From NCBI GenBank assembly GCA_001839685.1, contig MLAK01000851.1:40775-55706 (forward strand): a stretch of 14,932 bases of DNA, written 5' to 3'. The stretch's first letter is position 1. Every line of letters starts with the position of its first letter. The notes beneath the pieces are model-generated. The model saw nothing but the letters and a program-made list of their open reading frames with translations, had not been told where the DNA came from and ran no database searches. The position numbers were made by a program, and so were the translations under genes. The stretch is from Tritrichomonas foetus. Taxonomy: Eukaryota > Parabasalia > Tritrichomonadida > Tritrichomonadidae. Of the stretch, positions 1 through 6,918 are shown in pieces.

Positions 1-917
1 TTATCTTCTTTTACATCAGTTGGAGAAGTTCTTTTATGAGCAAACTTTGAGAGAAAAGAATGTGGAGCTAAGTTGTAATTATCTACCAACTTTCTAATCA
101 CACGATAAGGAATCGGATCTGTATAACCAGCAACATAAGCCATATCTCTTAAAGTTCTTGTCATACGATCTATCACTCCTAATTTGTCATGTACGATGGA
201 TGANGTACNATTAGCTTCTTTAGATCTTTCCATCGGTATATAAGTAGCATTATATTTTTCTTCAAGATGTCTCTTAAATTCTGCAGACATAAAAGCTCTC
301 TCAGCATCNCCNCTCAAGAATCTCAAATCNTTTANNTTTGTCATTAACTCATCAAAACTNGTTTTCACATCTTCTATACTTTTAGACAATAGATCAGTGA
401 TATAAGTATATCTCGTTGTGAAATCTATCATGAGTAAATACATCAATTCATTTGAAAACATGATATCTATAATATAAGTACCCTCAGGATAAATAAGATG
501 TAATAAGTATTTTTTATTAGCTTTTACTGGGAAGTTTTCTTTTACTAATTTCCTATTATGATTCAATGGTGTATTATCATTTATCTTCAGTTTACTACGT
601 AATACTTGATTTTTAGCTGCAGAACGAAATCCTGTAACATTCTCTAAATCATCATCTTCTCCTTTGGTAAATCCAAAGTACTCACTGTATAATTTCTCTT
701 TATAAGCGTCTACATATTTCTTATACCAATCAGTTGCAGATTTCACAGTTGTTTTACCAAACATCCTTCTACGAAATTCTTCAGGTCCATACTTTACATC
801 ATCCTTTAATAATTTCTGCAGTTTTTCCTCATATCTTTTATTTTGTAATTCTTTCTCAAACTTCTTATCTTCTGATTTAGTCTCAGGCTTTCTTTCATTA
901 TGTCTACGAGTTCTCAT
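1..917 (-). CDS. Retroviral-type (rve) DDE integrase, C-terminus cut by window edge
   Basis: This enzyme would insert the element into host DNA by strand transfer from its 3' ends. The frame is open for 305 codons from the ATG at 917 to the window edge. After a basic N-terminus, the RNase H-like core begins near residue 148: YIID (D151), a hydrophobic strand with IDFTTRY (165-170), GDAERAF (D204) and LGVIDRMTRTLRDM (246-259). It continues into NYNLAPHS and a TSP-type segment that resemble the end of the integrase core. The third acidic position, usually Glu in an ERxxRTL context, is Asp (D250) here, and it lies about ten residues further from the second Asp than usual. Any chromodomain would be outside the window. 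The upstream region has a T-rich box (TTTTTATTTT) and no initiator-like TCA. Six or more Ns fall in the gene but no stop interrupts it. Confidence 0.86.
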   Translation of the reverse strand, partial: MRTRRHNERKPETKSEDKKFEKELQNKRYEEKLQKLLKDDVKYGPEEFRRRMFGKTTVKSATDWYKKYVDAYKEKLYSEYFGFTKGEDDDLENVTGFRSAAKNQVLRSKLKINDNTPLNHNRKLVKENFPVKANKKYLLHLIYPEGTYIIDIMFSNELMYLLMIDFTTRYTYITDLLSKSIEDVKXSFDELMTXXXDLRFLXXDAERAFMSAEFKRHLEEKYNATYIPMERSKEANXXSSIVHDKLGVIDRMTRTLRDMAYVAGYTDPIPYRVIRKLVDNYNLAPHSFLSKFAHKRTSPTDVKED

Positions 918-941
918 TTAAAATAAAAATAAACTATTAAA

Positions 942-1217
942 TTAACTTTCTTTTACTAATGTAGGGAATGGAATTTCGTGACCTTCTTCTTCTTCTTCTT
1001 CGTAATCAGTGACATCAGAGAGGACGAAATTTAATTGTGGCAATGGATAAGGTTCTCTCTTCTGATATTCTCGTAACTCTTTCAGAATATCTCTTGGGCT
1101 TTGTCTTGGAAATTTAAATTTAAGTTTCCCCATTGGATTCAAATAGAACTTCATTTCAGGTTTTCCTTCATCATCAACAATAGTGATNTATTTCCACAAT
1201 GATGGTCTTCGAGTCAT
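942..1217 (-). CDS. Small protein of unknown function, 91 residues
   Basis: I do not recognise this protein. It has a mixed basic N-terminal half (FKFPRQSPRDILKELREYQKR) and an acidic stretch with six consecutive Glu near residues 73-79. It ends 24 bases before the integrase ATG on the same strand. The start at 1217 is supported by TCACTAAAATG immediately upstream, which fits the T. vaginalis initiator consensus TCAYTW followed by a very short leader. It is divergent from the gene starting at 1254, the two ATGs being only 36 bases apart, so they probably share a promoter region. No signal peptide or membrane segment is visible. It is probably a real gene because of its position, open frame and promoter. 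Confidence 0.6.
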   Translation of the reverse strand: MTRRPSLWKXITIVDDEGKPEMKFYLNPMGKLKFKFPRQSPRDILKELREYQKREPYPLPQLNFVLSDVTDYEEEEEEGHEIPFPTLVKES

Positions 1218-1253
1218 TTTAGTGAGGTGATCTTGTTCACTTCACTTTTATTT
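1218..1253. promoter_or_regulatory. Bidirectional initiator-type promoter
   Basis: Between the divergent ATGs at 1217 (minus) and 1254 (plus) lies TCACCTCACTAAA on the minus strand and TCACTTCACTTTTATTT on the plus strand. Each carries a doubled TCAY core a few bases before its ATG. This fits the T. vaginalis Inr (TCA+1YTW) and its unusually short leaders. The assignment is by motif and position only. Confidence 0.6.
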
Positions 1254-1676
1254 ATGCTGTCTCGCTTCGAACTAAATCTCACTGAGAANGGGTTAGAACA
1301 AGAAGTATCTCTAGGTCTTTATGAGATCATCAACTACTCNCAAAGAGTTCTGAACTCTTTCACGATCCAAGACTTTGAGCATCTTGATAAATACTTCACG
1401 TTCCTCAGAACACCACAAGGTGTTTTAACAGTTGCTTCATGTCAGCAACAATTGCAATTCTTCTTGAATCAAAACCCAGCATTCCGAGCAATGACAAAGG
1501 AGAAGATTTGCATCAAGATGAGACACTTNTTNAAGACAAGAGTGNTNNNCAANCCACCTTCTCCACAAATCCCTCAACCAACATGGATTAACTTTCCATC
1601 AGCTCAAAACTCTCAAGATATTGAAATGGTAAATCAATATCAAAACTATCCATCATCAAGGGTGGAAGAAACTTAA
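1254..1676 (+). CDS. Protein of unknown function, 140 residues
   Basis: I do not recognise this protein. The N-terminal two thirds is predicted to be mostly helical (repeated Leu, Phe and Gln), followed by a proline-rich stretch (PPSPQIPQP) and a polar C-terminus. A longer frame would begin at GTG 1227, but the ATG at 1254 is preferred: the initiator box at 1237-1253 lies directly before it and would fall inside the coding sequence if the GTG were used. Several Ns cluster around 1529-1553, so residues 91-100 or so are uncertain. Its stop overlaps the stop of the convergent gene at 1673 within TTAA. It could be an early regulatory protein given the promoter type, but nothing in the sequence shows a function. 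Confidence 0.62.
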   Translation: MLSRFELNLTEXGLEQEVSLGLYEIINYXQRVLNSFTIQDFEHLDKYFTFLRTPQGVLTVASCQQQLQFFLNQNPAFRAMTKEKICIKMRHXXKTRVXXXPPSPQIPQPTWINFPSAQNSQDIEMVNQYQNYPSSRVEET

Positions 1677-2179
1677 TAAACCATCTTAAGGTTAATTCCA
1701 TATTTTCTGAATTTACTATATATACTATTATATGCATACTTGAATTCTTCTGATTTNTCATCTTTGGTAACNATAATTGTTGAGACAAAAGAATACTNTT
1801 CATCTGTGCAACAATCATTACATGAAATTGTATCATCTAAAATAAATTCTACTTTATCAGCATNACATGCTATTTTAATGAGATTCATGAGATTCTTATA
1901 TCTACACACTAAAAAGCCTTTAATAATAATTGGCTTATTTTGATATTCTTGTAATAATGTTTCTAAGAATTGTATCTCTTTATTTTTATCCTTTATTTCA
2001 TTCGTTAAATCTATATCTCTTTCTGGAGGATAAGATAAAGGAGATACACTTGGGAAAAAGTTTGGTTGTGAAGCACTCAACTCATTTTCACTCTTAGCAT
2101 CACAGGAGATATTTATGTTAGTTGTTTGAGTCATNTCGNTATCTTTNTCNGAAGTTAATATTCTNGCCATTCTGCTCAT
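1673..2179 (-). CDS. Protein of unknown function with Cys-rich loop, 168 residues
   Basis: I do not recognise this protein. Residues 1-60 are polar and low in complexity. A short predicted coiled coil follows (about 60-82, EIKDKNKEIQFLETLLQEY). The C-terminal half is a probable alpha/beta domain beginning IIIKGFLVCRYKNLMNLIKI and containing a CNDCC cluster that could bind a metal or form disulphides. The upstream sequence is T-rich (TTTTTATTTAAATG) without an initiator-like TCA. A second in-frame ATG about 15 codons downstream is a possible alternative start. It converges on the preceding plus-strand gene with a 4-base overlap. Several Ns lie in the first 16 codons. Confidence 0.62.
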   Translation of the reverse strand: MSRMXRILTXXKDXXMTQTTNINISCDAKSENELSASQPNFFPSVSPLSYPPERDIDLTNEIKDKNKEIQFLETLLQEYQNKPIIIKGFLVCRYKNLMNLIKIACXADKVEFILDDTISCNDCCTDEXYSFVSTIXVTKDXKSEEFKYAYNSIYSKFRKYGINLKMVY

Positions 2180-2220
2180 TTAAATAAAAATTAAAATATC
2201 ACTTCACTTTTATTTTNGTN
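2180..2220. promoter_or_regulatory. Divergent promoter region: initiator box (plus), T-rich box (minus)
   Basis: The plus strand carries TCACTTCACTTTTATTTT from 2199, just before the ATG at 2221, matching the boxes before 1254 and 6388. The minus strand carries AATTTTTATTTAAATG ahead of the start at 2179. The two divergent genes therefore have different promoter types back to back. Confidence 0.6.
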
Positions 2221-2529
2221 ATGACTGAAACAGAAACGTCAACAGTTACTACGACGACAACAACGACAACAACAACCACAGCATCAGCTTCTGGTTCATT
2301 GAGATGTCCTTATTGTCAGAAGGAGTACAAAACTAAGAATGGTCTTGATAAACATGTGAACGTGTGCAAAACAGTTCCTATACGTTCTGCAATTGAACAA
2401 TTGCTTAAGGAACTTGGTAACAAGATAAAAGATGTCTCAGAACATTATGAGAACAATCCTAACTTTGCAAAGATGCAAACATCCTTTCAAATTATGAAAG
2501 ATTACTTCGAGTTAATAAAGAAAACTTAA
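2221..2529 (+). CDS. Small C2HC zinc-finger protein, 102 residues
   Basis: A single zinc-finger-like unit is visible: CPYC (C29, C32), twelve residues, then H45 and C49, giving CX2CX12HX3C. This spacing resembles a classical C2H2 finger with the last His replaced by Cys, and would be expected to bind zinc and perhaps nucleic acid. It is preceded by an N-terminal run of mostly Thr (residues 9-20) and a short Ser/Ala linker, and followed by a predicted helical C-terminus (about 53-102). A strong initiator-type box precedes the ATG. This gene could be an early transcriptional regulator, but one finger alone seldom gives sequence-specific binding. Codons for the Thr run are a mixture of ACA, ACG and ACT, so this is not a simple microsatellite. 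Confidence 0.72.
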   Translation: MTETETSTVTTTTTTTTTTTASASGSLRCPYCQKEYKTKNGLDKHVNVCKTVPIRSAIEQLLKELGNKIKDVSEHYENNPNFAKMQTSFQIMKDYFELIKKT

Positions 2530-2550
2530 TTAATTTTATTTTGTTTTTAA

Positions 2551-2784
2551 ATGACAGAAGAAGCAGCGAGACAAAGAGCAATTCGAAATATAGCTATTCG
2601 AAATCATCGGAGAGAAGAAGGACCATATTCTGATGATTCTGATGATGATTCTGATACAGATGAAAATCAACCAATCCAACGACAAAGAATACCAACACCA
2701 CCTTCTTCTGATTCAGATGATGATATTGACATTGATGATTATTTTAATTCATATACACAAATGAGTTATATCAGAAGTAGATAA
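2551..2784 (+). CDS. Small acidic protein, 77 residues
   Basis: I do not recognise this protein. It has a basic, Arg-rich N-terminus (EEAARQRAIRNIAIRNHRREE), then two Asp/Ser clusters (about residues 27-36 and 52-62) separated by a proline-containing linker, and a tyrosine-containing tail ending YIRSR. The Ser residues set among Asp look like casein kinase 2 sites. It lies 21 bases after the zinc-finger gene, with a T-rich box (TTTTATTTTG) before the ATG and no TCA box. The composition suggests an intrinsically disordered protein, but no role can be assigned. Confidence 0.55.
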   Translation: MTEEAARQRAIRNIAIRNHRREEGPYSDDSDDDSDTDENQPIQRQRIPTPPSSDSDDDIDIDDYFNSYTQMSYIRSR

Positions 2785-2816
2785 AACATTTTAAATGGGA
2801 TTTTTATTTTTCTAAA

Positions 2817-2954
2817 ATGATATTGTTAATAATTAATATAATTCTAGGAATTTCTAATTTATTCCTAACTCTTGTAATATTTTCTGCAATTTATGAAACA
2901 GAACCTACATCAGAACCTATACCAGATCATATACTCAAGACGATGTATTCTTAA
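2817..2954 (+). CDS. 45-residue single-pass membrane peptide
   Basis: The ATG at 2817 opens a 45-codon frame ending TAA at 2954. Residues 1-25 are almost entirely hydrophobic (MILLIINIILGISNLFLTLV and following), which forms one membrane span or uncleaved signal anchor. The remaining 20 residues are polar, with two copies of EPTSEP-like sequence. It lies 32 bases after the acidic gene, with TTTTTATTTTTCTAAAATG upstream, the same T-rich box seen before the capsid and ATPase genes, and it ends 29 bases before the polymerase. Its small size means chance cannot be excluded, but spacing, upstream box and hydrophobic pattern all favour a real gene. It may act at a host or virion membrane. Confidence 0.55.
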   Translation: MILLIINIILGISNLFLTLVIFSAIYETEPTSEPIPDHILKTMYS

Positions 2955-2962
2955 GAATCACA

Positions 2963-2983
2963 TCATTTTTATACTAAGTAAAT
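2963..2983 (+). promoter_or_regulatory. Initiator-type promoter of the polymerase gene
   Basis: TCATTTTTATA starts at 2963, about 20 bases before the polymerase ATG. It matches the TCATTTTTATAAATG box of the two cassette genes and fits the T. vaginalis Inr. The leader would be about 19 bases. Confidence 0.5.
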
Positions 2984-5900
2984 ATGTCAAACCATGATGT
3001 ACCGCTAGAAGACCCTGGTGATGACAGAATGGAAGAGACTAACGAGCCTCCTTACCCTGATGAGCAGGAGGAAACAGATAAATTCCGACATCGTTTAAAA
3101 CTTTCTGAAACAATTCAATTTATTCCAGCAGCAGCTGAGTTATTTAAGGAATTCAACCGAGAGAGACATGGAGAAGAAGAAATGCCAGATGAAGGAGTCA
3201 TTGATAATAATCAGCAAAGATTTAGATCATGGTTAAAAGATCGTGCTGAAGATGATAGTGCAGTGATGAGAGTCATGAATAAACTATATGATCATCCTGA
3301 ACGGTGGGAAATAGATTTCATGGTATTTACCAATGAGGAGAAAATCAAACTCTTCCCTCTTCTCCGTGAATTCTTTGATACAATTGTTCGTAATCTATCA
3401 CTAAAAAGAAGATTTAATGTTGCATTTCAAGTTGCTGGAGAATGGCATACAAGATTTCTGGAAGAAGTATTCCCAGAAACGATGAAGAAATTTACTCTCA
3501 ACAATTTTGTATATAACATTGGTTCTGATAATTATCAACCCTTTGCATCAGGAGCAAACGACTTCAAGATGCCTAAGTTCTCCACCATTGATAAACTTAA
3601 GATGTATCCATCTGCTGTCGTCAGAGCAAACAATGATATTGGAGCTCACTTCTTCGAATATCTTGCAACAGAAAAGACTCCACCAAAAGTTGTAGAATAT
3701 CTTAAGAGATTGCAGATATTTGATAAGCTCACNAATGATAAGGAAGAACAAAGATCAGAACTCAATGATTGTTGTTTTGTTTATGCACTGAAGATGTTTG
3801 GATTCTCTGAGGAGAGACTGAATCAAATACGTCTCAGGATCAATAACAGATATCTTTCACAGACAAAAGTAAATGATATCTGTAAAGAGTTTAAGATTCA
3901 TCTTCGATTGAAATATTACGATCTCGAAACAACTGCGAAAAGGAAAGGTCATTATGTAANACAAACAATTGAGAAGGATAACAGAAAGAGATACATTGGT
4001 GTTCCAGAAGAAGAAGCCTTCAGTAAGGTAGAATTAAATATCTTCCAGAAGCATTACTTCATCCAAGAAACAACTCCCTTCTCTTCTTATTACATCGAAC
4101 ACATCGAAGACTTAACAGAAGATAAGTTCAATAAAAGATGGGATGGAAAGAGATGGAANAAAGCAGAAAAGAATCGNTATGTAAGTAGTTTGGATTTAGT
4201 TGTAAAACTATTTGCCAAAGGATACTTTAAGCCACTCACAATCGGAGAATATTCTATCCTTAAAACAACTTTCTTCAATGAGATTGATCAAAATGATTTC
4301 ATCACTTTAGAATATAATCCAGAATACTGTGTGCAGAAAATAGTTCCTCCAAAGCAGAGAGAAGAAACTCCTCGTACATANTTCTTTGCAGATTTCGAAG
4401 CACAAACNAAAGATGTGACATATCATATTCCATATCTATGTTGCTGTCAATCAGTTGCAGGAGGTANAATACATGAATTCTGGGGAGAACATTCACCAGA
4501 ACTCTTCTTAGACTTCTTACCAGATGGNGCNGTTGTCTTCTTNCATAACTTAAGTTATGATGCAAGGATGTTTGTGAAGCTTGGCATCTATAATGCAGTG
4601 AATCGTGGCAATCAAATGATGAGTTGTCAGATCGATTACAAGAATAAGAAGATATCCTTCCATGATACACTTGCAATTCTTCAATGCAGGTTAGATCAAT
4701 TACCTGAGATGTTTAAGATTCCATCCGGAGAGAAGGAATTATTCCCTTANAAATNTTACACACTTGATCTCCTTAGAGAAAATAAAGGAGTTATCTCAGA
4801 AGCAGGGAAAGAAGAAAAGACACCATGGACGGAGAAGGAATATGAACAATTNAANCAAAACATNGATAAGATACCTGGATGCAGAATTGATAAAGATCAT
4901 TTCAACATGAAATTGTATGCATCATTCTACTGCAAACAAGATGTTAATATCTTACGTCTTGCATTTAATAANTTCAGAGCAGGATGGTTCCAAGATTTTG
5001 GATTTGATGCCTTCCGATATCTTACCATTAGCTCACTTGCAAATGAAGTCTTTGCTCGTCGAGTTTATTACCCGAATGGAAACCTCTACAAAGTTGGAGG
5101 AGTTGTAAGNCAATTTCTCTCTCGTGCAGTACATGGANGTAGATGNATGTGTGCATATAATAAGAAGTGGGATGTTCTGGGTCCCATTGTAGATTACGAT
5201 GCTGTATCTCTTTATCCATCTGCAATGGCAAGATTATGGACAGTAGAAGGAATGCCACTNGTCATACCTGATGATAANCTTACTTATGACTTCTTGAAAG
5301 ACAAAGCTGCTTTTGTTGTGGACATCATGATAACAAAGGCAAACAAACATTATGCTTTCCCANTNATCATCCAGAAGAAAGATGGTAAGAACATCAATGA
5401 TGATAATATCACAGAACCTGTGTACATGACTGTTGATAATATCGAATTGGAAGATCTCATTCACTTCCAGCAGATCGAGTTTAAAGTGATACGTGGATAC
5501 TACTGGGATGGTAAGCGTGATTACAGAATCCAAGAAGAGATCAAGAAGATATTCCAGAAACGAGTGGAATATAAGAAGGAGAAGAATCCATTACAACAAC
5601 TCTACAAACTTGTGATGAATAGTTGTTATGGTAAATCTATCGAGAAAGCACATGACACGATGATCAAATACATCAAAGGAGAAGAGAAGTTACAGAAGTT
5701 TTCTCAGAAGAATTATTATAAGATCATCGAAACAGTTCCTTTACATGACTCAGATATTTATGCTGTAAAGGTAGTTAAACAAATTGACAAACATTTCAAT
5801 TTCTCCTTGTTCGGAATCCAAGTTCTATCTATGTCCAAACGCATCATGAATGAAGTCATGTGTTTAGCTTATGATATTGGATGCAAGATATTCTATCAAG

Positions 5901-6367
5901 ATACAGATTCAATGCACATCATGATGGAAGATCTTGATAAGCTCAGAGATGCATACAAGGAAAAATACAATCGAGATTTAGAAGGAACTAATCTTGGTCA
6001 ATTTCATTCTGACTTTGCATCTGATGGTGGAAGAGATGATGTTGAATACTCACTACATTCTATCTTCCTGATGAAGAAGATGTACTATGATGAACTTCTG
6101 ATGTCAGATGGAAGCATTGAACCGATGACAAGAGGAAAAGGTCTCACACTTAAGTCTATCCATCATCTTGCACAAACACGATTCGATGGTGATTTACTTA
6201 AGTTATATCGCTACATGTATCTCGGTANTTCTNTCACATTTGACTTAACTGTCGGTAAAGTAAGAATGCAGATGAACAAAAATATGACAGTTGAAACGAA
6301 GANAGAATTTACAAGAACTACTTCTACCAAATACCAGAGTGGAAGAGTTGATGATTACTTTAAATAA
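2984..6367 (+). CDS. polB: Protein-primed family B DNA polymerase (pPolB), 1127 residues
   Basis: This enzyme replicates the element, probably from a terminal protein attached at its ends. The proofreading exonuclease motifs are present: ADFEA (D470, E472), HNLSYDA (N522, D526) and YCKQDV (Y649, D653). The polymerase motifs are DYDAVSLYPS (D739), KLVMNSCYG (K875, N879, Y882) and YQDTDS (D973, D975), with TRGKG (1049-1053) near the C-terminus. All expected catalytic residues are intact. The roughly 136-residue spacing between motifs A and B leaves room for the TPR2 insertion of protein-primed enzymes. The first 465 residues lie before the exonuclease and include an acidic N-terminus and a block with NDCCFVYAL (C263, C264) and KHYFIQ (H357) that resembles a cysteine-peptidase arrangement. 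The ATG has an initiator box upstream. About 25 Ns occur but no stop interrupts the frame. Confidence 0.95.
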   Translation: MSNHDVPLEDPGDDRMEETNEPPYPDEQEETDKFRHRLKLSETIQFIPAAAELFKEFNRERHGEEEMPDEGVIDNNQQRFRSWLKDRAEDDSAVMRVMNKLYDHPERWEIDFMVFTNEEKIKLFPLLREFFDTIVRNLSLKRRFNVAFQVAGEWHTRFLEEVFPETMKKFTLNNFVYNIGSDNYQPFASGANDFKMPKFSTIDKLKMYPSAVVRANNDIGAHFFEYLATEKTPPKVVEYLKRLQIFDKLXNDKEEQRSELNDCCFVYALKMFGFSEERLNQIRLRINNRYLSQTKVNDICKEFKIHLRLKYYDLETTAKRKGHYVXQTIEKDNRKRYIGVPEEEAFSKVELNIFQKHYFIQETTPFSSYYIEHIEDLTEDKFNKRWDGKRWXKAEKNXYVSSLDLVVKLFAKGYFKPLTIGEYSILKTTFFNEIDQNDFITLEYNPEYCVQKIVPPKQREETPRTXFFADFEAQXKDVTYHIPYLCCCQSVAGGXIHEFWGEHSPELFLDFLPDXXVVFXHNLSYDARMFVKLGIYNAVNRGNQMMSCQIDYKNKKISFHDTLAILQCRLDQLPEMFKIPSGEKELFPXKXYTLDLLRENKGVISEAGKEEKTPWTEKEYEQXXQNXDKIPGCRIDKDHFNMKLYASFYCKQDVNILRLAFNXFRAGWFQDFGFDAFRYLTISSLANEVFARRVYYPNGNLYKVGGVVXQFLSRAVHGXRXMCAYNKKWDVLGPIVDYDAVSLYPSAMARLWTVEGMPXVIPDDXLTYDFLKDKAAFVVDIMITKANKHYAFPXIIQKKDGKNINDDNITEPVYMTVDNIELEDLIHFQQIEFKVIRGYYWDGKRDYRIQEEIKKIFQKRVEYKKEKNPLQQLYKLVMNSCYGKSIEKAHDTMIKYIKGEEKLQKFSQKNYYKIIETVPLHDSDIYAVKVVKQIDKHFNFSLFGIQVLSMSKRIMNEVMCLAYDIGCKIFYQDTDSMHIMMEDLDKLRDAYKEKYNRDLEGTNLGQFHSDFASDGGRDDVEYSLHSIFLMKKMYYDELLMSDGSIEPMTRGKGLTLKSIHHLAQTRFDGDLLKLYRYMYLGXSXTFDLTVGKVRMQMNKNMTVETKXEFTRTTSTKYQSGRVDDYFK

Positions 6368-6370
6368 AAA

Positions 6371-6387
6371 TCACTTCACTTTTATTT
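6371..6387 (+). promoter_or_regulatory. Initiator-type promoter
   Basis: TCACTTCACTTTTATTT begins 3 bases after the polymerase stop and ends directly at the next ATG (6388). It is identical to the box before 1254, which supports a shared, functional element. Confidence 0.6.
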
Positions 6388-6564
6388 ATGTCAGACGCTG
6401 CAACTATTATTGTTGGCTTTATTTTTGGCACTGTACTTCCGATTGGTCTAATCATTTACTGTTGCAAGAAACACTGTGAACATGATGAGAAAATCCAAGA
6501 GTTAGAATCACAAGTGAAAAATATGCAAACTCCTTTGGTTCAACCACCTTATTATCCTCAGTAA
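6388..6564 (+). CDS. 58-residue single-pass membrane protein with PPxY motif
   Basis: A short polar start is followed by one membrane span (about residues 5-24, ATIIVGFIFGTVLPIGLIIY), then a Cys/Lys stretch (CCKKHC) typical of a cytoplasmic border that may be palmitoylated. A short charged helix follows, and the tail is QPPYYPQ. PPYY fits the PPxY consensus that binds WW domains of Nedd4-type ubiquitin ligases and serves as a late-budding motif in several enveloped viruses. The topology (N-terminus out, tail in) is inferred from the positive residues after the span. The start is fixed by the initiator box directly before it. I know of no named family for it; a role in membrane association or exit of particles is speculative. 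Confidence 0.68.
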   Translation: MSDAATIIVGFIFGTVLPIGLIIYCCKKHCEHDEKIQELESQVKNMQTPLVQPPYYPQ

Positions 6565-6569
6565 AAATC

Positions 6570-6761
6570 TCACTTTAAATAAATTTCAACTACTCTATTT
6601 CCAATCCTCTGTGTTGCATNAGGTTTTCTCTTTTTCCTCCTCTCCATTTGAGCTTTCAGACTATAATCAGGGTTTAACTTGAATGGAAGAGACACATCTT
6701 CTTTCTTTCTCAGATTAATTGCAGCACGAGCTATTAATTTAGCTTTCTCTTTATCAGACAT
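6570..6761 (-). CDS. Small basic protein, 63 residues
   Basis: I do not recognise this protein. It is rich in Lys and Arg throughout, with a cluster MERRKKRKP near residues 39-47 that resembles a nuclear localisation signal, and a C-terminus IGNRVVEIYLK. It converges on the membrane-protein gene with only 5 bases between stops. Upstream on its strand is TATATAAATG, and further up the TACGTTA array (read as TAACGTA). Such small basic proteins can condense DNA in virions, as adenovirus core proteins do, but no sequence motif shows this here. One codon contains an N. Confidence 0.55.
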   Translation of the reverse strand: MSDKEKAKLIARAAINLRKKEDVSLPFKLNPDYSLKAQMERRKKRKPXATQRIGNRVVEIYLK

Positions 6762-6768
6762 TTATATA

Positions 6769-6848
6769 TACGTTAAAATATAACTCATTACCAATATCTG
6801 TACGTTATACTGTACGTTATGTTATACGTTATAATTATTTGTACGTTA
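6769..6848. promoter_or_regulatory. Array of five TACGTTA motifs, Myb-site-like
   Basis: TACGTTA (TAACGTA on the other strand) begins at 6769, 6801, 6813, 6825 and 6842; the middle three are spaced exactly 12 bases apart. The TAACG core resembles Myb recognition elements, and T. vaginalis is known to use Myb-like factors at promoters (the M3 element and the ap65-1 gene sites). The array lies between the divergent starts at 6761 and 6919, so it could serve either gene. It is the clearest regulatory array in the window. Confidence 0.5.
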
Positions 6849-6866
6849 AACTTTCAGAAGAATCGT

Positions 6867-6918
6867 CCGTTAAGACCCATTCAANTTTTTCTGAGAAACC
6901 GTCGCTTCATTTTTATAA
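6867..6918 (+). repeat. Cassette promoter repeat, copy 1
   Basis: These 52 bases, from CCGTTAA to the base before the ATG, match 7962-8013 with two mismatches and one N. Shared pieces in order are CCGTTAA, CCCATTCAA, a T run, CTGAGAAACCGTCGC and TCATTTTTATAA. The last is an initiator-type box whose A at 6909 would give a 10-base leader. Similarity stops at the ATG and also to the left of CCGTTAA. Confidence 0.8.

Noticed and set aside
1227..1253. GTG start giving a 9-residue longer protein
   Set aside because: The initiator box lies inside this stretch, and nuclear genes of parabasalids start at ATG; 1254 is used.
3507..3751. Open frames on both strands within the polymerase gene
   Set aside because: They overlap a gene with intact catalytic motifs and have no promoter box or recognisable protein features.
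4302..4676. 124-residue minus-strand frame with Cys and His
   Set aside because: It lies opposite the exonuclease domain; its composition reflects the reverse complement of polymerase codons.
5028..5533. Two minus-strand frames of 76 and 99 residues
   Set aside because: Both are antisense shadows of the polymerase motif A region.
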